The notes beneath the pieces are model-generated. The model had not been told where the DNA came from, did not search any database, and saw only the letters and a program-made list of their open reading frames with translations. A DNA stretch of 64,000 nucleotides from Haloferax marisrubri (GTDB taxonomy: Archaea > Halobacteriota > Halobacteria > Halobacteriales > Haloferacaceae), in assembly GCF_001469875.2 (NCBI RefSeq), contig NZ_LOPW02000004.1:62001-126000 (forward strand), written 5' to 3'. Positions 9,144-19,703 of this stretch are shown in pieces. A program made the translations under genes and the position numbers. How positions within the stretch are numbered: the first letter of the stretch is position 1; every line of letters begins with the position of its first letter.

Positions 9144-9149
9144 TTTTTT
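9144..9149 (+). terminator. T6 terminator after argS
   Basis: Six consecutive T begin 31 bp after the argS stop codon, consistent with an archaeal U-tract terminator. It lies just before the convergent small membrane-protein gene. Confidence 0.5.
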
Positions 9150-9157
9150 CGAGCGGT

Positions 9158-9295
9158 TCAGAAGAAAAGCGGGAGCGCCGCGGCCCCGGAGATGAGCGAC
9201 CCGCCGACCGAGAAGACGACGGCGGCTCCGCTGCCGAGCGCGAGGACGAGAAACAGGACTATCCACCAGAAGGGAACGGACTCAGAGTCTGCCAT
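9158..9295 (-). CDS. 45-residue single-pass membrane protein downstream of minD4
   Basis: An intact 46-codon frame, MADSESVPFWWIVLFLVLAL and onward, gives a short acidic N-terminus and one long hydrophobic stretch (about residues 9-30), then a second hydrophobic tail ending LPLFF. It begins 39 bp after the minD4 stop on the same strand, so it is probably co-transcribed. I do not recognise a family. The predicted membrane location and pairing with a positioning ATPase make a partner role possible, but that is inference. Confidence 0.6.
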   Translation of the reverse strand: MADSESVPFWWIVLFLVLALGSGAAVVFSVGGSLISGAAALPLFF

Positions 9296-9334
9296 AGAGG
9301 GCATTCCGCAGACGCGAGTAAAAGACCTTCCCGT

Positions 9335-11215
9335 TTAGCCGAGGAAGCGACTGAAGAACCCCTTTTTCTTCTCGTCGCGCTCGTCGTCGTCGAACGACTC
9401 GACCTCCTCGACGAGCGAAGTGGTGTAGACACCCTCCTCGTCGCCGCCGTCTTCGGGCGACTCGTCGGCGTCGGCGTCCGCATCAGTCTCGGAAGCGCTC
9501 GGCTCGGCCTCGGCGACGAGTGGTTCGTCCGCGCCGGACGCGGCCGCGTCCACCTCCTCGACGGCGGGGTCGAGGTCTGTCGGTTCGGAGTCTACTGATT
9601 CGGAATCCTCGGCTACGTCAGACCCCGAATCGGCGTCGTCAGGCGACGCCTCGACGACCGTCTCGGAGGAGTCTTCCAGCGGCGACTCGGTAGCCGGGGC
9701 GGCGAGCGAATCGTCTTCCGCGTCTTCCGCCAGCGGGTCCGCGCCCGTCGCGCCGGCGGCGGCGTCCGAGACGGGGTCGTCGGCGTCGTCGAGCGTCTCC
9801 TCGTCGGCGGCCGACGCCCCGCGGGTGACCGCTTCGAGGTCCGCCGCCAGCGGGTCGGTGTCGGGTTCCTCGTCGCCGACCGAGTCGGGGTCGGCAACCA
9901 CCGAGTCGTCGGGCGCGTCGGCGGCCAGCGGGTCGGCCGGCGCGTCGGCGTCTTCGGCCTCGGATTCGGTGTCGGGTTCGACGGGCGCGTCGGCGTCCAT
10001 CGGGTCGGCGACCGCGTCCGCTTCGACTGCGGGGTCGTCTCCGTCTTCGGCGGCGGCCGGGTCGGGGTCCACGGGGTCGTCCGACGCCTCGGCGGCACCG
10101 CCGGAGAACGGAATCGACGACGCGAGGTCGTCGTCGGTGGCGTCAGCGTCCGGCCCCGGTTCGGCTTCGAATGCCGGTTCCGATTCGGCGTCTGCCGAGA
10201 TTCCGTCGTCGTCCGCGACGGCGGCGGCGACGTCGCTGGGGTCGGCTTCCGGTTCCGACGCCGGTTCGGGTTCCGTGTCCAACTCGGACGCCGCCGCGGG
10301 GGCGGCGTCAACGTTGACGACCGACGTGTGTTCGTCCGTCTCCGGCGTGTCGGCTTCGACCTCCGTCGCGTCGTCACTACTGTCCTCGTCGAAATCGGGG
10401 TCGGAGTCGGAGTCGGCGACGGCGGCGTCCGTCGGGTCGGCGGTCTGGTCCGCCTCGTTCGTCGCGTCGGCTTCGCTCTCGGATGATTCGGTCGCACCGT
10501 CCGGAATCGGGACCGGTTCGCCGGTGAGCGCCTCGGCGAGCGCGCGGTAGCCCGCGGCCGCGATGCTGTCGGGCGAGCGGGCGACGACCGGGACCTGCGT
10601 GCTGAGCGCCTCGCGGATGGACGGGTCCTCGGGGACCACGGCGATGACGCCCGCGTCGAGGAGCGAGGCGACCACGTCGGCGTTCGGGTTCGACTGGTTG
10701 ACGCGCGTGAGGACGACGCCGACCACGTCGGCACCGATGCGCTCGCCGAGCTGTCGGGTCTTTTCGGTGTCGCCGAGCGCCTCGCGCTCGGTCGTCGAGA
10801 CCAAGACGACCTCGTCGGCGAGCTTCAGCGGGACGAAGGTGTCGTCGCTCAGCCCCGCGCCGGTGTCGATGATGACGACGTCGTAGCTCGCTTCGAGCGC
10901 CGAGATGACTGGTTCGAGTTCCTTGGCGTTCGCCGTCGCGAACGCTTCGAGAGCGTTCGAGCCGGGGAGCACCGAGAGTCCCGCCGGTCCCTCGTAGACG
11001 GCCGCCTCGACCGCCGCCTCGCCTGTCAACACGTCGTGGAGCGTCGCCCCGTCCGGGTCGACGCCGAGCGCGCCGGCGAGGTTCGGCATCCCGAGGTCAC
11101 CGTCGACGACGACGACGTCGTGACCGGCCATCGCGAGCGTCGTCCCGAGGTTGGCCGTGGTCGTCGTCTTTCCAACCCCGCCTTTCGCGCTGGCAACTGC
11201 GTACACCCGGGCCAT
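9335..11215 (-). CDS. minD4: MinD4-like ParA/MinD ATPase with long acidic C-terminal extension
   Basis: 626 residues. The N-terminal 250 residues are a MinD ATPase with deviant Walker A KGGVGKTT (11-18), DGDLGMPNL (38-46) and the switch segment IIDTGAGL. Residues about 255-605 are a low-complexity Asp/Glu/Ala/Pro/Ser linker with repeated ADPLAAD/DPLAED-like modules. The last residues, RDEKKKGFFSRFLG, resemble the amphipathic membrane-targeting tail of bacterial MinD. In H. volcanii, MinD4 with such an extension oscillates and sits at the poles, positioning archaella and chemosensory arrays. The start at 11215 (MARVYAVASAKGG) is the family start; 12 extra upstream codons were rejected. Confidence 0.88.
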   Translation of the reverse strand: MARVYAVASAKGGVGKTTTTANLGTTLAMAGHDVVVVDGDLGMPNLAGALGVDPDGATLHDVLTGEAAVEAAVYEGPAGLSVLPGSNALEAFATANAKELEPVISALEASYDVVIIDTGAGLSDDTFVPLKLADEVVLVSTTEREALGDTEKTRQLGERIGADVVGVVLTRVNQSNPNADVVASLLDAGVIAVVPEDPSIREALSTQVPVVARSPDSIAAAGYRALAEALTGEPVPIPDGATESSESEADATNEADQTADPTDAAVADSDSDPDFDEDSSDDATEVEADTPETDEHTSVVNVDAAPAAASELDTEPEPASEPEADPSDVAAAVADDDGISADAESEPAFEAEPGPDADATDDDLASSIPFSGGAAEASDDPVDPDPAAAEDGDDPAVEADAVADPMDADAPVEPDTESEAEDADAPADPLAADAPDDSVVADPDSVGDEEPDTDPLAADLEAVTRGASAADEETLDDADDPVSDAAAGATGADPLAEDAEDDSLAAPATESPLEDSSETVVEASPDDADSGSDVAEDSESVDSEPTDLDPAVEEVDAAASGADEPLVAEAEPSASETDADADADESPEDGGDEEGVYTTSLVEEVESFDDDERDEKKKGFFSRFLG

Positions 11216-11337
11216 AATTCCAACGTCGAAGTCCACCCGTGACAGCCACATAAATGTTCTCCGACCGCGCTCGTCTCGAAGCCGGGGCGTAGGGCCGCTC
11301 GTGCGGCGGGATACCGCGGTACGTGCCCAGTCAAAGG

Positions 11338-11345
11338 TTACTTAG
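11338..11345 (+). promoter_or_regulatory. Box A of prf1
   Basis: TTACTTAG centred about 28 bp before the prf1 ATG fits a haloarchaeal TATA-box for a leaderless transcript. Confidence 0.45.
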
Positions 11346-11369
11346 CCGCTGGACGGACTAGGTGGAGTG

Positions 11370-12614
11370 ATGAGTAGCGACGCCGAGGAGGCGAGCGAAG
11401 ACCGCCGAAAGTACGAATTCAAGAAGGTCATCGAGGACCTGCGAGAGTTCGAAGGGTCGGGAACTCAGCTCGTCACCATCTACATCCCCGAAGACAAGCA
11501 GATTTCCGACGTGGTTGAACACGTCATCACGGAGCACAGCGAAGCGTCTAACATCAAATCGAAGCAGACGCGCACGAACGTCCAAGACGCCCTGACGAGC
11601 ATCAAAGACCGGCTCCGGTACTACGGGAACTTCCCGCCGGACAACGGCATCGTGATGTTCTCCGGCGCGGTCGACGCCGGCGGCGGCCAGACGGACATGG
11701 TCACGAAGGTGCTGGAGAGCCCGCCGGAGCCGATTCAGTCGTTCCGGTACCACTGCGACTCGAACTTCCTCACCGGACCGCTCGAGGACATGCTCATGGA
11801 CAAGGGCCTGTTCGGCCTCATCGTCCTCGACCGCCGCGAGGCCAACGTCGGCTGGCTCAAGGGCAAGCGCGTCGAGCCTGTCAAGAGCGCCTCGTCGCTC
11901 GTCCCCGGCAAGCAGCGCAAAGGTGGTCAGTCCGCCCAGCGTTTCGCCCGCCTCCGCCTCGAAGCCATCGACAACTTCTACCAGGAGGTCGCCGGCATGG
12001 CGAACGACCTGTTCGTCCCCAAGCGACACGATATGGACGGCATCCTTGTGGGCGGCCCCTCGCCGACGAAAGACGAGTTCCTCGACGGCGACTACCTCCA
12101 CCACGAACTGCAGGACCTCGTCGTCGGGAAGTTCGACGTGGCCTACACCGACGAGTCCGGTCTCTACGACCTCGTCGACGCCGGACAGGACGCGCTGGCC
12201 GACCAAGAGGTCATCAAGGACAAAAAGCAGATGGAGGAGTTCTTCGAGAAGCTCCACCGCGGCAACGAGTCCACCTACGGGTTCGAAGCGACCCGGAAGA
12301 ACCTCGTGATGGGGTCGGTCGACCGCCTCCTCATCTCCGAGGACCTCCGGAAGGACATCGCCGTCTACGACTGCGACGGGCAAGAGGAGTACGAACTCGT
12401 CGACCACCGTCACAACACGCCCACCCACGAGTGCGAAGACGGCTCGGAGGCCGAGCTGAAAGAGCGCGAGGACGTCATCGAGTGGCTCATGGACCTCGCC
12501 GACCAGCGCGGCACCGAGACGAAGTTCATCAGCACCGACTTCGAGAAAGGCGAACAGCTCCACGACGCGTTCGGTGGCATCGCCGGCATCCTCCGGTACT
12601 CCACCGGCGTCTAA
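11370..12614 (+). CDS. prf1: Peptide chain release factor aRF1
   Basis: 414 residues, the archaeal class I release factor that reads all three stop codons and triggers peptide release. The stop-codon recognition motif NIKS is at 61-64, and the GGQ loop for peptidyl-tRNA hydrolysis is at 185-187 within KGGQSAQRFARLR. The C-terminal domain keeps the four-cysteine-like region CDGQ/HECEDG typical of the family. The ATG at 11370 is preferred over the adjacent GTG at 11367 because haloarchaeal leaderless transcripts favour ATG. Divergent from minD4. Confidence 0.95.
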   Translation: MSSDAEEASEDRRKYEFKKVIEDLREFEGSGTQLVTIYIPEDKQISDVVEHVITEHSEASNIKSKQTRTNVQDALTSIKDRLRYYGNFPPDNGIVMFSGAVDAGGGQTDMVTKVLESPPEPIQSFRYHCDSNFLTGPLEDMLMDKGLFGLIVLDRREANVGWLKGKRVEPVKSASSLVPGKQRKGGQSAQRFARLRLEAIDNFYQEVAGMANDLFVPKRHDMDGILVGGPSPTKDEFLDGDYLHHELQDLVVGKFDVAYTDESGLYDLVDAGQDALADQEVIKDKKQMEEFFEKLHRGNESTYGFEATRKNLVMGSVDRLLISEDLRKDIAVYDCDGQEEYELVDHRHNTPTHECEDGSEAELKEREDVIEWLMDLADQRGTETKFISTDFEKGEQLHDAFGGIAGILRYSTGV

Positions 12615-12738
12615 GCGGACTCCTCCTCGGCGTTTCTGCGGTCTCTCGACCGCGTTTTCGACGACATCTAACTCGACACGCCGCGCCGCGCTCCGAGCGG
12701 AACCCGGCCGACGGGCTCCCGAGCGGCGGCGCTCGCGC

Positions 12739-13122
12739 TCAGAGGAACGCGTCCAACTGCGACTGCCGACGGGCAACGTCGAAGTGCGGGTCGGCCGCCG
12801 CCCGCTGGAGCCTGTCGAGCGTGAGATGCACGTCGGTCCCCGACTGCTCGGCGAACTCGACGCAGTCGACGATGCCGGCGCGGTTGAGCGCGAGCGAGTC
12901 GAGCATGCCGACGAGAAGCGCGACCGCCGCGCCCGCGTCGCCCTCGGGGAGCGCGTCCGCGAGCGGCCGCGAATCACCCTCAGAGAGCGGTTCCTCGGTC
13001 GGATGAAGCCGGAGACAGTCGGCGCACAACCCGACGGTCAGCGCCGCCTCGGGCGCGTGTGGTTCGAGCGGTTCGGGCACCGCGAAGACGGCGAATTCGC
13101 CGTCGCAGTCGGGACAGGACAT
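12739..13122 (-). CDS. DUF6276 family protein
   Basis: 127 residues, starting MSCPDCDGEFAVFAVPEPLE. Two CxxC pairs (C3/C6 and C33/C36 in LCADCLRLHP) suggest a zinc-ribbon head. An acidic helical C-terminus ends ARRQSQLDAFL. The overall pattern agrees with the haloarchaeal DUF6276 family, whose function is unknown. It lies convergent to prf1 and 87 bp from atpD's stop, on the same strand as the atp cluster, so read-through from atpD is possible. Confidence 0.75.
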   Translation of the reverse strand: MSCPDCDGEFAVFAVPEPLEPHAPEAALTVGLCADCLRLHPTEEPLSEGDSRPLADALPEGDAGAAVALLVGMLDSLALNRAGIVDCVEFAEQSGTDVHLTLDRLQRAAADPHFDVARRQSQLDAFL

Positions 13123-13209
13123 AGCGGTCTCTACGCGCCGATACGATGAAAAACGGTCGGAGAGTCGACCGAGAGAAGAACGGAATCGAGAGAGAACGGG
13201 TGAGTCCGG

Positions 13210-13899
13210 TCAGTCGGCCGTCGCCGCTTCCGCTTCGGCCGCCGCTTTCTCGGCGGCGCGCTCTTCTTTCTCTTCTTCTTCTTTCTTCGCCTTGATCTTC
13301 TTGAGGCGGAAAATCTCCTCGCGCTCCTGTTCTTCGAGCTTCTGCTCGATGTACTCCTGGTTCTCGTAGAGTTCGGGCAGGAGCTTGAACTCGAGCGCGT
13401 TGACGCGGCGCTTCGTCGTCTCGATCTCTTCGAGCATCTTCTTCATCGCCGTCTCGACCTCCGCGGCGAGGATGATGGATTCGAGGAGTTCCTCGTAGGC
13501 GTCCGCGGCCTCGTCGATGCGGGCCGAGGAGCCGAGCAGCCCGTAGCCACGCTGGTCGAGGCTCTTTTTCACGCGCGAGGACTCGATCTGAGGGACGACG
13601 ACGCCCATGATGTTCTTCGACTGCGTCGTGATTTCGGGGTACTCCTTCAGCGCGGCGGCCGCGCCGCGGACCGCCACGTCGCCCTCCATGGCGCGGGCCA
13701 TGTTGATTTTGTTCTGCGCGCGCTCGTAATCCTGATTGAGGTTGGCCCGCACGTCCTGGGCCTGGTCGAGGATGTCCATGAACTCCATGATGAGCCCGTC
13801 ACGCTTCTGTTCGAGCGTGTCGTGGCCCCGCTCGGAGAGTTCGATGCGATCTTCGATCGCCATCAAGTTCTTGCGGGTCGGCTTGACGTCTTCGGCCAT
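13210..13899 (-). CDS. atpD: A-type ATP synthase subunit D (central stalk)
   Basis: 229 residues forming the long helical hairpin of the central rotor shaft. N-terminal [20 protein letters not shown] and the C-terminal coiled helix ending in an acidic, Lys/Ala-rich tail are typical. The middle contains the conserved short-loop region [10 protein letters not shown] and [11 protein letters not shown]. Unlike the compact HIKECFABD order usual in haloarchaea, it is separated from atpB by a regulator gene. It has its own AT-rich upstream element (minus strand AAAAGATTAA, near 13930), so it may be transcribed separately. Confidence 0.93.
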   Translation of the reverse strand: MAEDVKPTRKNLMAIEDRIELSERGHDTLEQKRDGLIMEFMDILDQAQDVRANLNQDYERAQNKINMARAMEGDVAVRGAAAALKEYPEITTQSKNIMGVVVPQIESSRVKKSLDQRGYGLLGSSARIDEAADAYEELLESIILAAEVETAMKKMLEEIETTKRRVNALEFKLLPELYENQEYIEQKLEEQEREEIFRLKKIKAKKEEEEKEERAAEKAAAEAEAATAD

Positions 13900-14098
13900 C
13901 GTTGGCGGGGGTTGTTCGCCTGGGGTGTTAATCTTTTACTGTCTGGCCGGCCGGACCGGCCGAAATCGGTTGTGGCTAGAGAATGTCACGTCTGTGGGTC
14001 GGAGCCGAGATTCAGTCCGCAGGTCGCTACGGGCGCTGATGTCGGCGTCCCGAGGCCGGTAGACATCGAACAACTGTCAAAGAACAGAACATGCCCGA

Positions 14099-16075
14099 CT
14101 AGTATGGGTCTCTATCGAAAAACCGTGAGATGAGTTTGCGCTCCGCCGCGTGCAGATGTTGGTGGAACGTCGCCCGCGAGACGCCCATCGTCTCCGCGAG
14201 TTCCTCGCCGGTGACGGCGTGAGGCCACTCGAAGTAGCCGCCGAGGTACGCGAGTTGGAGGGCCGAGTGCTGTCGGTCGGTGAAGTCGTCGTTGACGCTC
14301 GCGACGAACTCGCGGCGCGCTTCCGGCGGCTCCGACCGGTTCGTGACCGAGCGGAGTTCGGCGTTCGCCGCGGCCGCCTGCAGGTCGTCGAGGAGCGCCC
14401 GCCCCGCCACGCGGTCGGGGACGACGACCGTGAGCCGACAGCCGAGGCGGTCGACTTCGAGGTCGACGAGCCGTCCACCCGCGTCGGCGACGAGGTGGAA
14501 GAGCGACCCGTCGGCGAAGGTGAGTTCGTAGAGTTCGGCGTCGTCACCGCGGGGGAGGACGTCGACGCTCCGAAGACCGTCGAGGTCGGTGTCGGCTTCC
14601 TCGAACTCGGTCGCGGGGCGCGTCGAGACGAACAGACTCACGGTCCCGTCGTCGTGTTGGGCCGAACCGCGGTACGAGAGTTCGCAGTCGCCCGCGATGG
14701 CGAGTCGGACCAACGGCAGGGTCTCGTCGCGCACCTCGAGTTCGAGTTCGAGCCGCTCGTCGGACAGCAGGGACCGCCGGCTCTCGAAGGCGTCGATGGC
14801 CGCGCCGACCGCCCTGCCGAGCGTCCCGAACACCACCCGGACTTGGTCGTCGAGTTCCGCGACGTCGGTGTAGACCGTCAGGACGCCGTACAGCGTCCCG
14901 CTGTGGACCAGCGGGACCGCGATGACGGAGCCGAACGGGACGAGCGTCTCGGCGGAGACGCTCCCGTCGCCGACGTCCGCCGACTGGACGGTCCGCGTCT
15001 CCGCGGCGCGAGCCGTGGGGTCGTCGGGGTCCGACCGGTCGATTTCGAGGCCGTCGAGGAATCCCGTGTCGGTACCCGCGCGCTCGTTCGGGACGATGAC
15101 CGCCGGCGAGAGGTCGCAGTGGCCGACCCACGCGCAGTCGAACGAGCCGGCGGCGGTGACTCGGTCGCAGACGGCGGCTTCGAGTTCCTGTCTGCTCTCC
15201 GCGCGGACGAGCGCGCTCGTCACGTCCTCCAACAACCCCTCGATGTGCTCGACGAGCGTCTGGAGGCGCGCGCGCTCCTCGTCGACTCGGGCGGCGTACC
15301 GCTCGGCGGCCGCCTCGGCGCGCACGCGCTCCGTGATGTCGGTCTGGAAGCCGACGTAATGAGTCACCTCACCGTCCGGCCCGCTCAGCGGCGCAACGTC
15401 GACCCGGTTCCAGAACGTCTCGCCGTCAGCGCGGTAGTTCAGCAGTTCGACCGACGCCGCCTCCTCGGCCTCGATGGCGCGGCGGAGTTCGGCGACGCGC
15501 TCGGGGTCGGTGTTCGGCCCCTGAAGGTACCGGCAGTTCCGCCCCAGCGCCGCGTCGGCCGAGTAACCGGTCATCGTCTCGAACGCTTCGTTGACGTAGA
15601 CGAGCGGCCGGTCGGGCAACGAGCAGTCCGCGATGGTGATACCGACCGGAGCCTCGTCTATCGCCTGTTCCTTCAGGTCTTCCGTTATCTTGCTCGCGGC
15701 CGCCGCACCGCGGCGACGCCACGCGACGACGCTTTCGATGCGCTCGGGGAGTCGCTCGAAGAGGTTCGAATCGACGACCGGGACCACGTCGGCCGCGCCG
15801 GCGTCGCGGGCGGCCGCCGCCGAGAGGTCGCCGTCGGACGGGACGACGGCGACAAGCGGGACCGAGAGCGCGCCGTGGACCGCTTCGACGTCCGCGAGTC
15901 GGTCGGTCGCGAGCACGACGCAGTCTACCTGTTCGTCCTCGGCGCGCTGGCCCGCCGCCTCGACCGACGAGGCGACCGACACCGAAAGCGGCGAGAGTAC
16001 GTCCAGCAGTCGCTCCCGGTCGACGGCGGGACCGACGACCGCGAGGACGCGAGCGCGAGACGAAGTGGCGTCCAT
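14099..16075 (-). CDS. Bat-like transcription regulator: receiver-like, LOV/PAS, GAF, HTH-10
   Basis: 658 residues. Residues 1-118 resemble a degenerate receiver domain. Residues 138-255 form a PAS domain with full LOV signature: GRNCRYLQ (C181 as the photoactive cysteine) plus N213 in LLNYR, N223 in FWNRV and Q244 in GFQTD, the flavin-contacting positions of LOV domains. A coiled linker follows, then a GAF domain (about 275-430) and a C-terminal bacterio-opsin activator HTH-10 (about 600-655, with GEELAETMGVSRATFHQHLH). The architecture is that of the Bat family. The targets are unknown. It sits 129 bp after atpB on the same strand. Confidence 0.85.
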   Translation of the reverse strand: MDATSSRARVLAVVGPAVDRERLLDVLSPLSVSVASSVEAAGQRAEDEQVDCVVLATDRLADVEAVHGALSVPLVAVVPSDGDLSAAAARDAGAADVVPVVDSNLFERLPERIESVVAWRRRGAAAASKITEDLKEQAIDEAPVGITIADCSLPDRPLVYVNEAFETMTGYSADAALGRNCRYLQGPNTDPERVAELRRAIEAEEAASVELLNYRADGETFWNRVDVAPLSGPDGEVTHYVGFQTDITERVRAEAAAERYAARVDEERARLQTLVEHIEGLLEDVTSALVRAESRQELEAAVCDRVTAAGSFDCAWVGHCDLSPAVIVPNERAGTDTGFLDGLEIDRSDPDDPTARAAETRTVQSADVGDGSVSAETLVPFGSVIAVPLVHSGTLYGVLTVYTDVAELDDQVRVVFGTLGRAVGAAIDAFESRRSLLSDERLELELEVRDETLPLVRLAIAGDCELSYRGSAQHDDGTVSLFVSTRPATEFEEADTDLDGLRSVDVLPRGDDAELYELTFADGSLFHLVADAGGRLVDLEVDRLGCRLTVVVPDRVAGRALLDDLQAAAANAELRSVTNRSEPPEARREFVASVNDDFTDRQHSALQLAYLGGYFEWPHAVTGEELAETMGVSRATFHQHLHAAERKLISRFFDRDPY

Positions 16076-16180
16076 GTGGAGTCGTCGCGGGCGAGACGTA
16101 AGGAAGTTCTCGCGGGCGGCGCGCGGCCGCGCGGCTCAGGGAACGAGCGGCGCGAATAGAAGAGGAGAATCGAACCGAGG

Positions 16181-16199
16181 GACGAACGCGGCGTTCGTC
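16181..16199 (-). terminator. 19-bp palindrome just after atpB
   Basis: GACGAACGC-G-GCGTTCGTC lies five bases beyond the atpB stop codon. A strong hairpin here could end or stabilise the atpH-B transcript before the regulator gene. There is no long T-run directly after it, only a pyrimidine-rich stretch, so an mRNA-processing or stability role is equally possible. Confidence 0.4.
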
Positions 16200-16204
16200 G
16201 CGGT

Positions 16205-17611
<1,407 letters not shown>

Positions 17612-17615
17612 GGTC

Positions 17616-19376
17616 TCAGTACAGCTCGCGGAGTTGCTCGGTGATCTCTGCCTTGAGGTCCTCGATGTACGCCTCCCAGTCCTCCTGGACACCGATGCGG
17701 TTCAGCCGGGGAGCCGCCTCGATGGCCTGGATTTCTTCGACGGGGACGCCGGCTTCGAGCGCCTTGAACGCCTCGTCGTTGAACGTGTGGATGGCGGTGA
17801 GGATACCGTACGTCTTCTCGGGGGAGCAGTACGTGTCCGTCGGGTGGAACGCGTTCTGCTGGAGGTACGCCTCGCGGAGGTAGCGAGCGATTTCGAGGGT
17901 CAGCTGCTGGTCCTCCGGCAGGGCGTCCTTACCGACGAGCTGAACGATCTCCTGCAGTTCGTTCTCCTCGTCGAGCACGTCGACGGCCCACTGGCGCTCA
18001 TCTGCCCAGTCGTCCTCGACGTTCTCGACGAACCACGGGTCGAGCTGCTCTTGGTAGAGCGAGTACGACTCGTTCCAGTTAATCGCCGGGAAGTGACGGC
18101 GCTCTGCGAGGTCCGCGTCGAGCGCCCAGAACGTCTTCACGATACGTAGGGTGTTCTGCGTGACCGGCTCGGAGAAGTCGCCGCCCGGCGGCGAAACCGC
18201 GCCGATGACGGAGACAGAACCTTCCTCGCCGTTGACGGTCGTGAAGTAGCCGGCGCGCTCGTAGAACTCGGAGAGACGCGCGGCGAGGTACGCGGGGTAC
18301 CCCTCTTCGCCGGGCATCTCTTCGAGACGCGAGGAAATCTCGCGCATGGCCTCTGCCCACCGGGAGGTGGAGTCGGCCATCAGCGCGACGTCGTATCCCA
18401 TGTCGCGGTAGTACTCCGCGATGGTGATGCCGGTGTAGATACAGGACTCGCGGGCCGCCACGGGCATGTTGGACGTGTTCGCGATGAGGCACGTCCGGGC
18501 CATGAGCGGGTTCCCGGTCTTCGGGTCGTCGAGTTCCGGGAAGTCCTCGATAACCTCGGTCATCTCGTTACCGCGCTCGCCACAGCCGACGTAGACGACG
18601 ATGTCCGCGTCAGCCCACTTGGCGAGCTGGTGCTGGGTGACCGTCTTCCCGGACCCGAACGGACCCGGAATCGCGGCCGTTCCGCCCTTCGCGATGGGGA
18701 ACAGACCGTCGAGGATGCGCTGACCAGAGACGAGCGGTTCGCGCGGGGTCTTCTTCTCGGCGGCGGGGCGAGCCTGACGCACCGGCCACTCCTGGTGCAT
18801 CGTGATCTCCTCGCCGTTGTCGAGTTCGACGACCGTCTCGGTGACGGAGAACTCGCCTTCCTCGACGGCGACGACCTCGCCGCCCTCGAAGTCCGGCGGG
18901 ACCATGACCTTGTGTTCGATGGTCACGGTCTCCGGAACCGACCCGACGACGTCGCCGGGGGCGACCTCGTCGCCCTCGGAGACGGTGGGTTCGAACTCCC
19001 ACTTCTCGTCGAGGTCGATACCCGGCGCGTCGACACCGCGGTCGAGGAACGCCGAGTCCATCTTCGACTCCAGCACGTCCAGCGGACGCTGAACGCCGTC
19101 GTAGATGGCGTCCATCATCCCCGGACCGAGGTCGACGGTCAGCGGTTCGCCCGTACTCTCGACGGGTTCGCCGGGACCGACACCGGAGGTCTCTTCGTAC
19201 ACCTGAATAGTCGTGAGGTCGCCCTCGATTTCGATGACCTCGCCCATTAGGCCTTCGTCGCCGACGTAGACGACGTCGTTCATGCGGGCGTCGAGGCCAC
19301 GGGCGGTCACGACCGGACCACTCACGCTTGCGATGACACCGTCCTCGCGAACGGAATCTTGTGTTGCCTGACTCAT
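17616..19376 (-). CDS. atpA: A-type ATP synthase subunit A (catalytic)
   Basis: 586 residues, the ATP-binding catalytic subunit. Walker A GPFGSGKT is at 238-245, preceded by the archaeal/V-type non-homologous region (about residues 115-210). The Walker B-type segment is [15 protein letters not shown]. The length is that of an intein-free gene; some haloarchaeal and other archaeal atpA genes carry inteins, but none is present here. Gap to atpF is six bases. Confidence 0.97.
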   Translation of the reverse strand: MSQATQDSVREDGVIASVSGPVVTARGLDARMNDVVYVGDEGLMGEVIEIEGDLTTIQVYEETSGVGPGEPVESTGEPLTVDLGPGMMDAIYDGVQRPLDVLESKMDSAFLDRGVDAPGIDLDEKWEFEPTVSEGDEVAPGDVVGSVPETVTIEHKVMVPPDFEGGEVVAVEEGEFSVTETVVELDNGEEITMHQEWPVRQARPAAEKKTPREPLVSGQRILDGLFPIAKGGTAAIPGPFGSGKTVTQHQLAKWADADIVVYVGCGERGNEMTEVIEDFPELDDPKTGNPLMARTCLIANTSNMPVAARESCIYTGITIAEYYRDMGYDVALMADSTSRWAEAMREISSRLEEMPGEEGYPAYLAARLSEFYERAGYFTTVNGEEGSVSVIGAVSPPGGDFSEPVTQNTLRIVKTFWALDADLAERRHFPAINWNESYSLYQEQLDPWFVENVEDDWADERQWAVDVLDEENELQEIVQLVGKDALPEDQQLTLEIARYLREAYLQQNAFHPTDTYCSPEKTYGILTAIHTFNDEAFKALEAGVPVEEIQAIEAAPRLNRIGVQEDWEAYIEDLKAEITEQLRELY

Positions 19377-19382
19377 GTTTGG

Positions 19383-19703
19383 TTATTCGTCCATCAGATC
19401 GATACCGATTGCTCTCTTGATCTGGTCACGGAGGCCACTCGCGCCGCCGGAACCGCCGAGCGTCACGAGCGTCGGCTCGATGCTGCGCTCGACCGACTGC
19501 CGGGCGTTACGCGAGAGGTGGTCGAGGTCGTCTTCGTGCATCACGATGATGCCCACGTCCTCGTCCTCCAGCGTTCGCGTCACGGCCTCGTCGAGTTCGT
19601 CGTCCTTCGCTTCGTCCGGGACGTTCTCGAACTTGCGGACACCCGCAAGTCGAAAGCCCGTGGTGAAGTCCGGACTGCCGATAACTGCGATTTCCTGGCT
19701 CAT
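19383..19703 (-). CDS. atpF: A-type ATP synthase subunit F
   Basis: 106 residues, MSQEIAVIGSPDFTTGFRLA onward, the small central-stalk subunit with a CheY-like alpha/beta fold. The GSPDFTTGFRLAGV start and IIVMHEDDLDHL segment are typical. The ATG overlaps the atpC stop by four bases, indicating coupled translation within the atp operon. Confidence 0.95.
   Translation of the reverse strand: MSQEIAVIGSPDFTTGFRLAGVRKFENVPDEAKDDELDEAVTRTLEDEDVGIIVMHEDDLDHLSRNARQSVERSIEPTLVTLGGSGGASGLRDQIKRAIGIDLMDE

Noticed and set aside
9825-10550. Plus-strand Ser/Ala-rich frame of 241 codons within minD4
   Set aside because: It is the complement of the low-complexity acidic linker; the Ser/Ala/Gly-only composition reflects the repeated GAC/GAG codons of the real gene.
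11367-11369. GTG directly before the prf1 ATG as start
   Set aside because: The adjacent ATG fits box A spacing equally well and is the usual start for leaderless haloarchaeal mRNAs; the difference is one residue.
17616-19376. Intein in atpA
   Set aside because: Length is normal, the Walker A region is uninterrupted and no splicing motifs are present.
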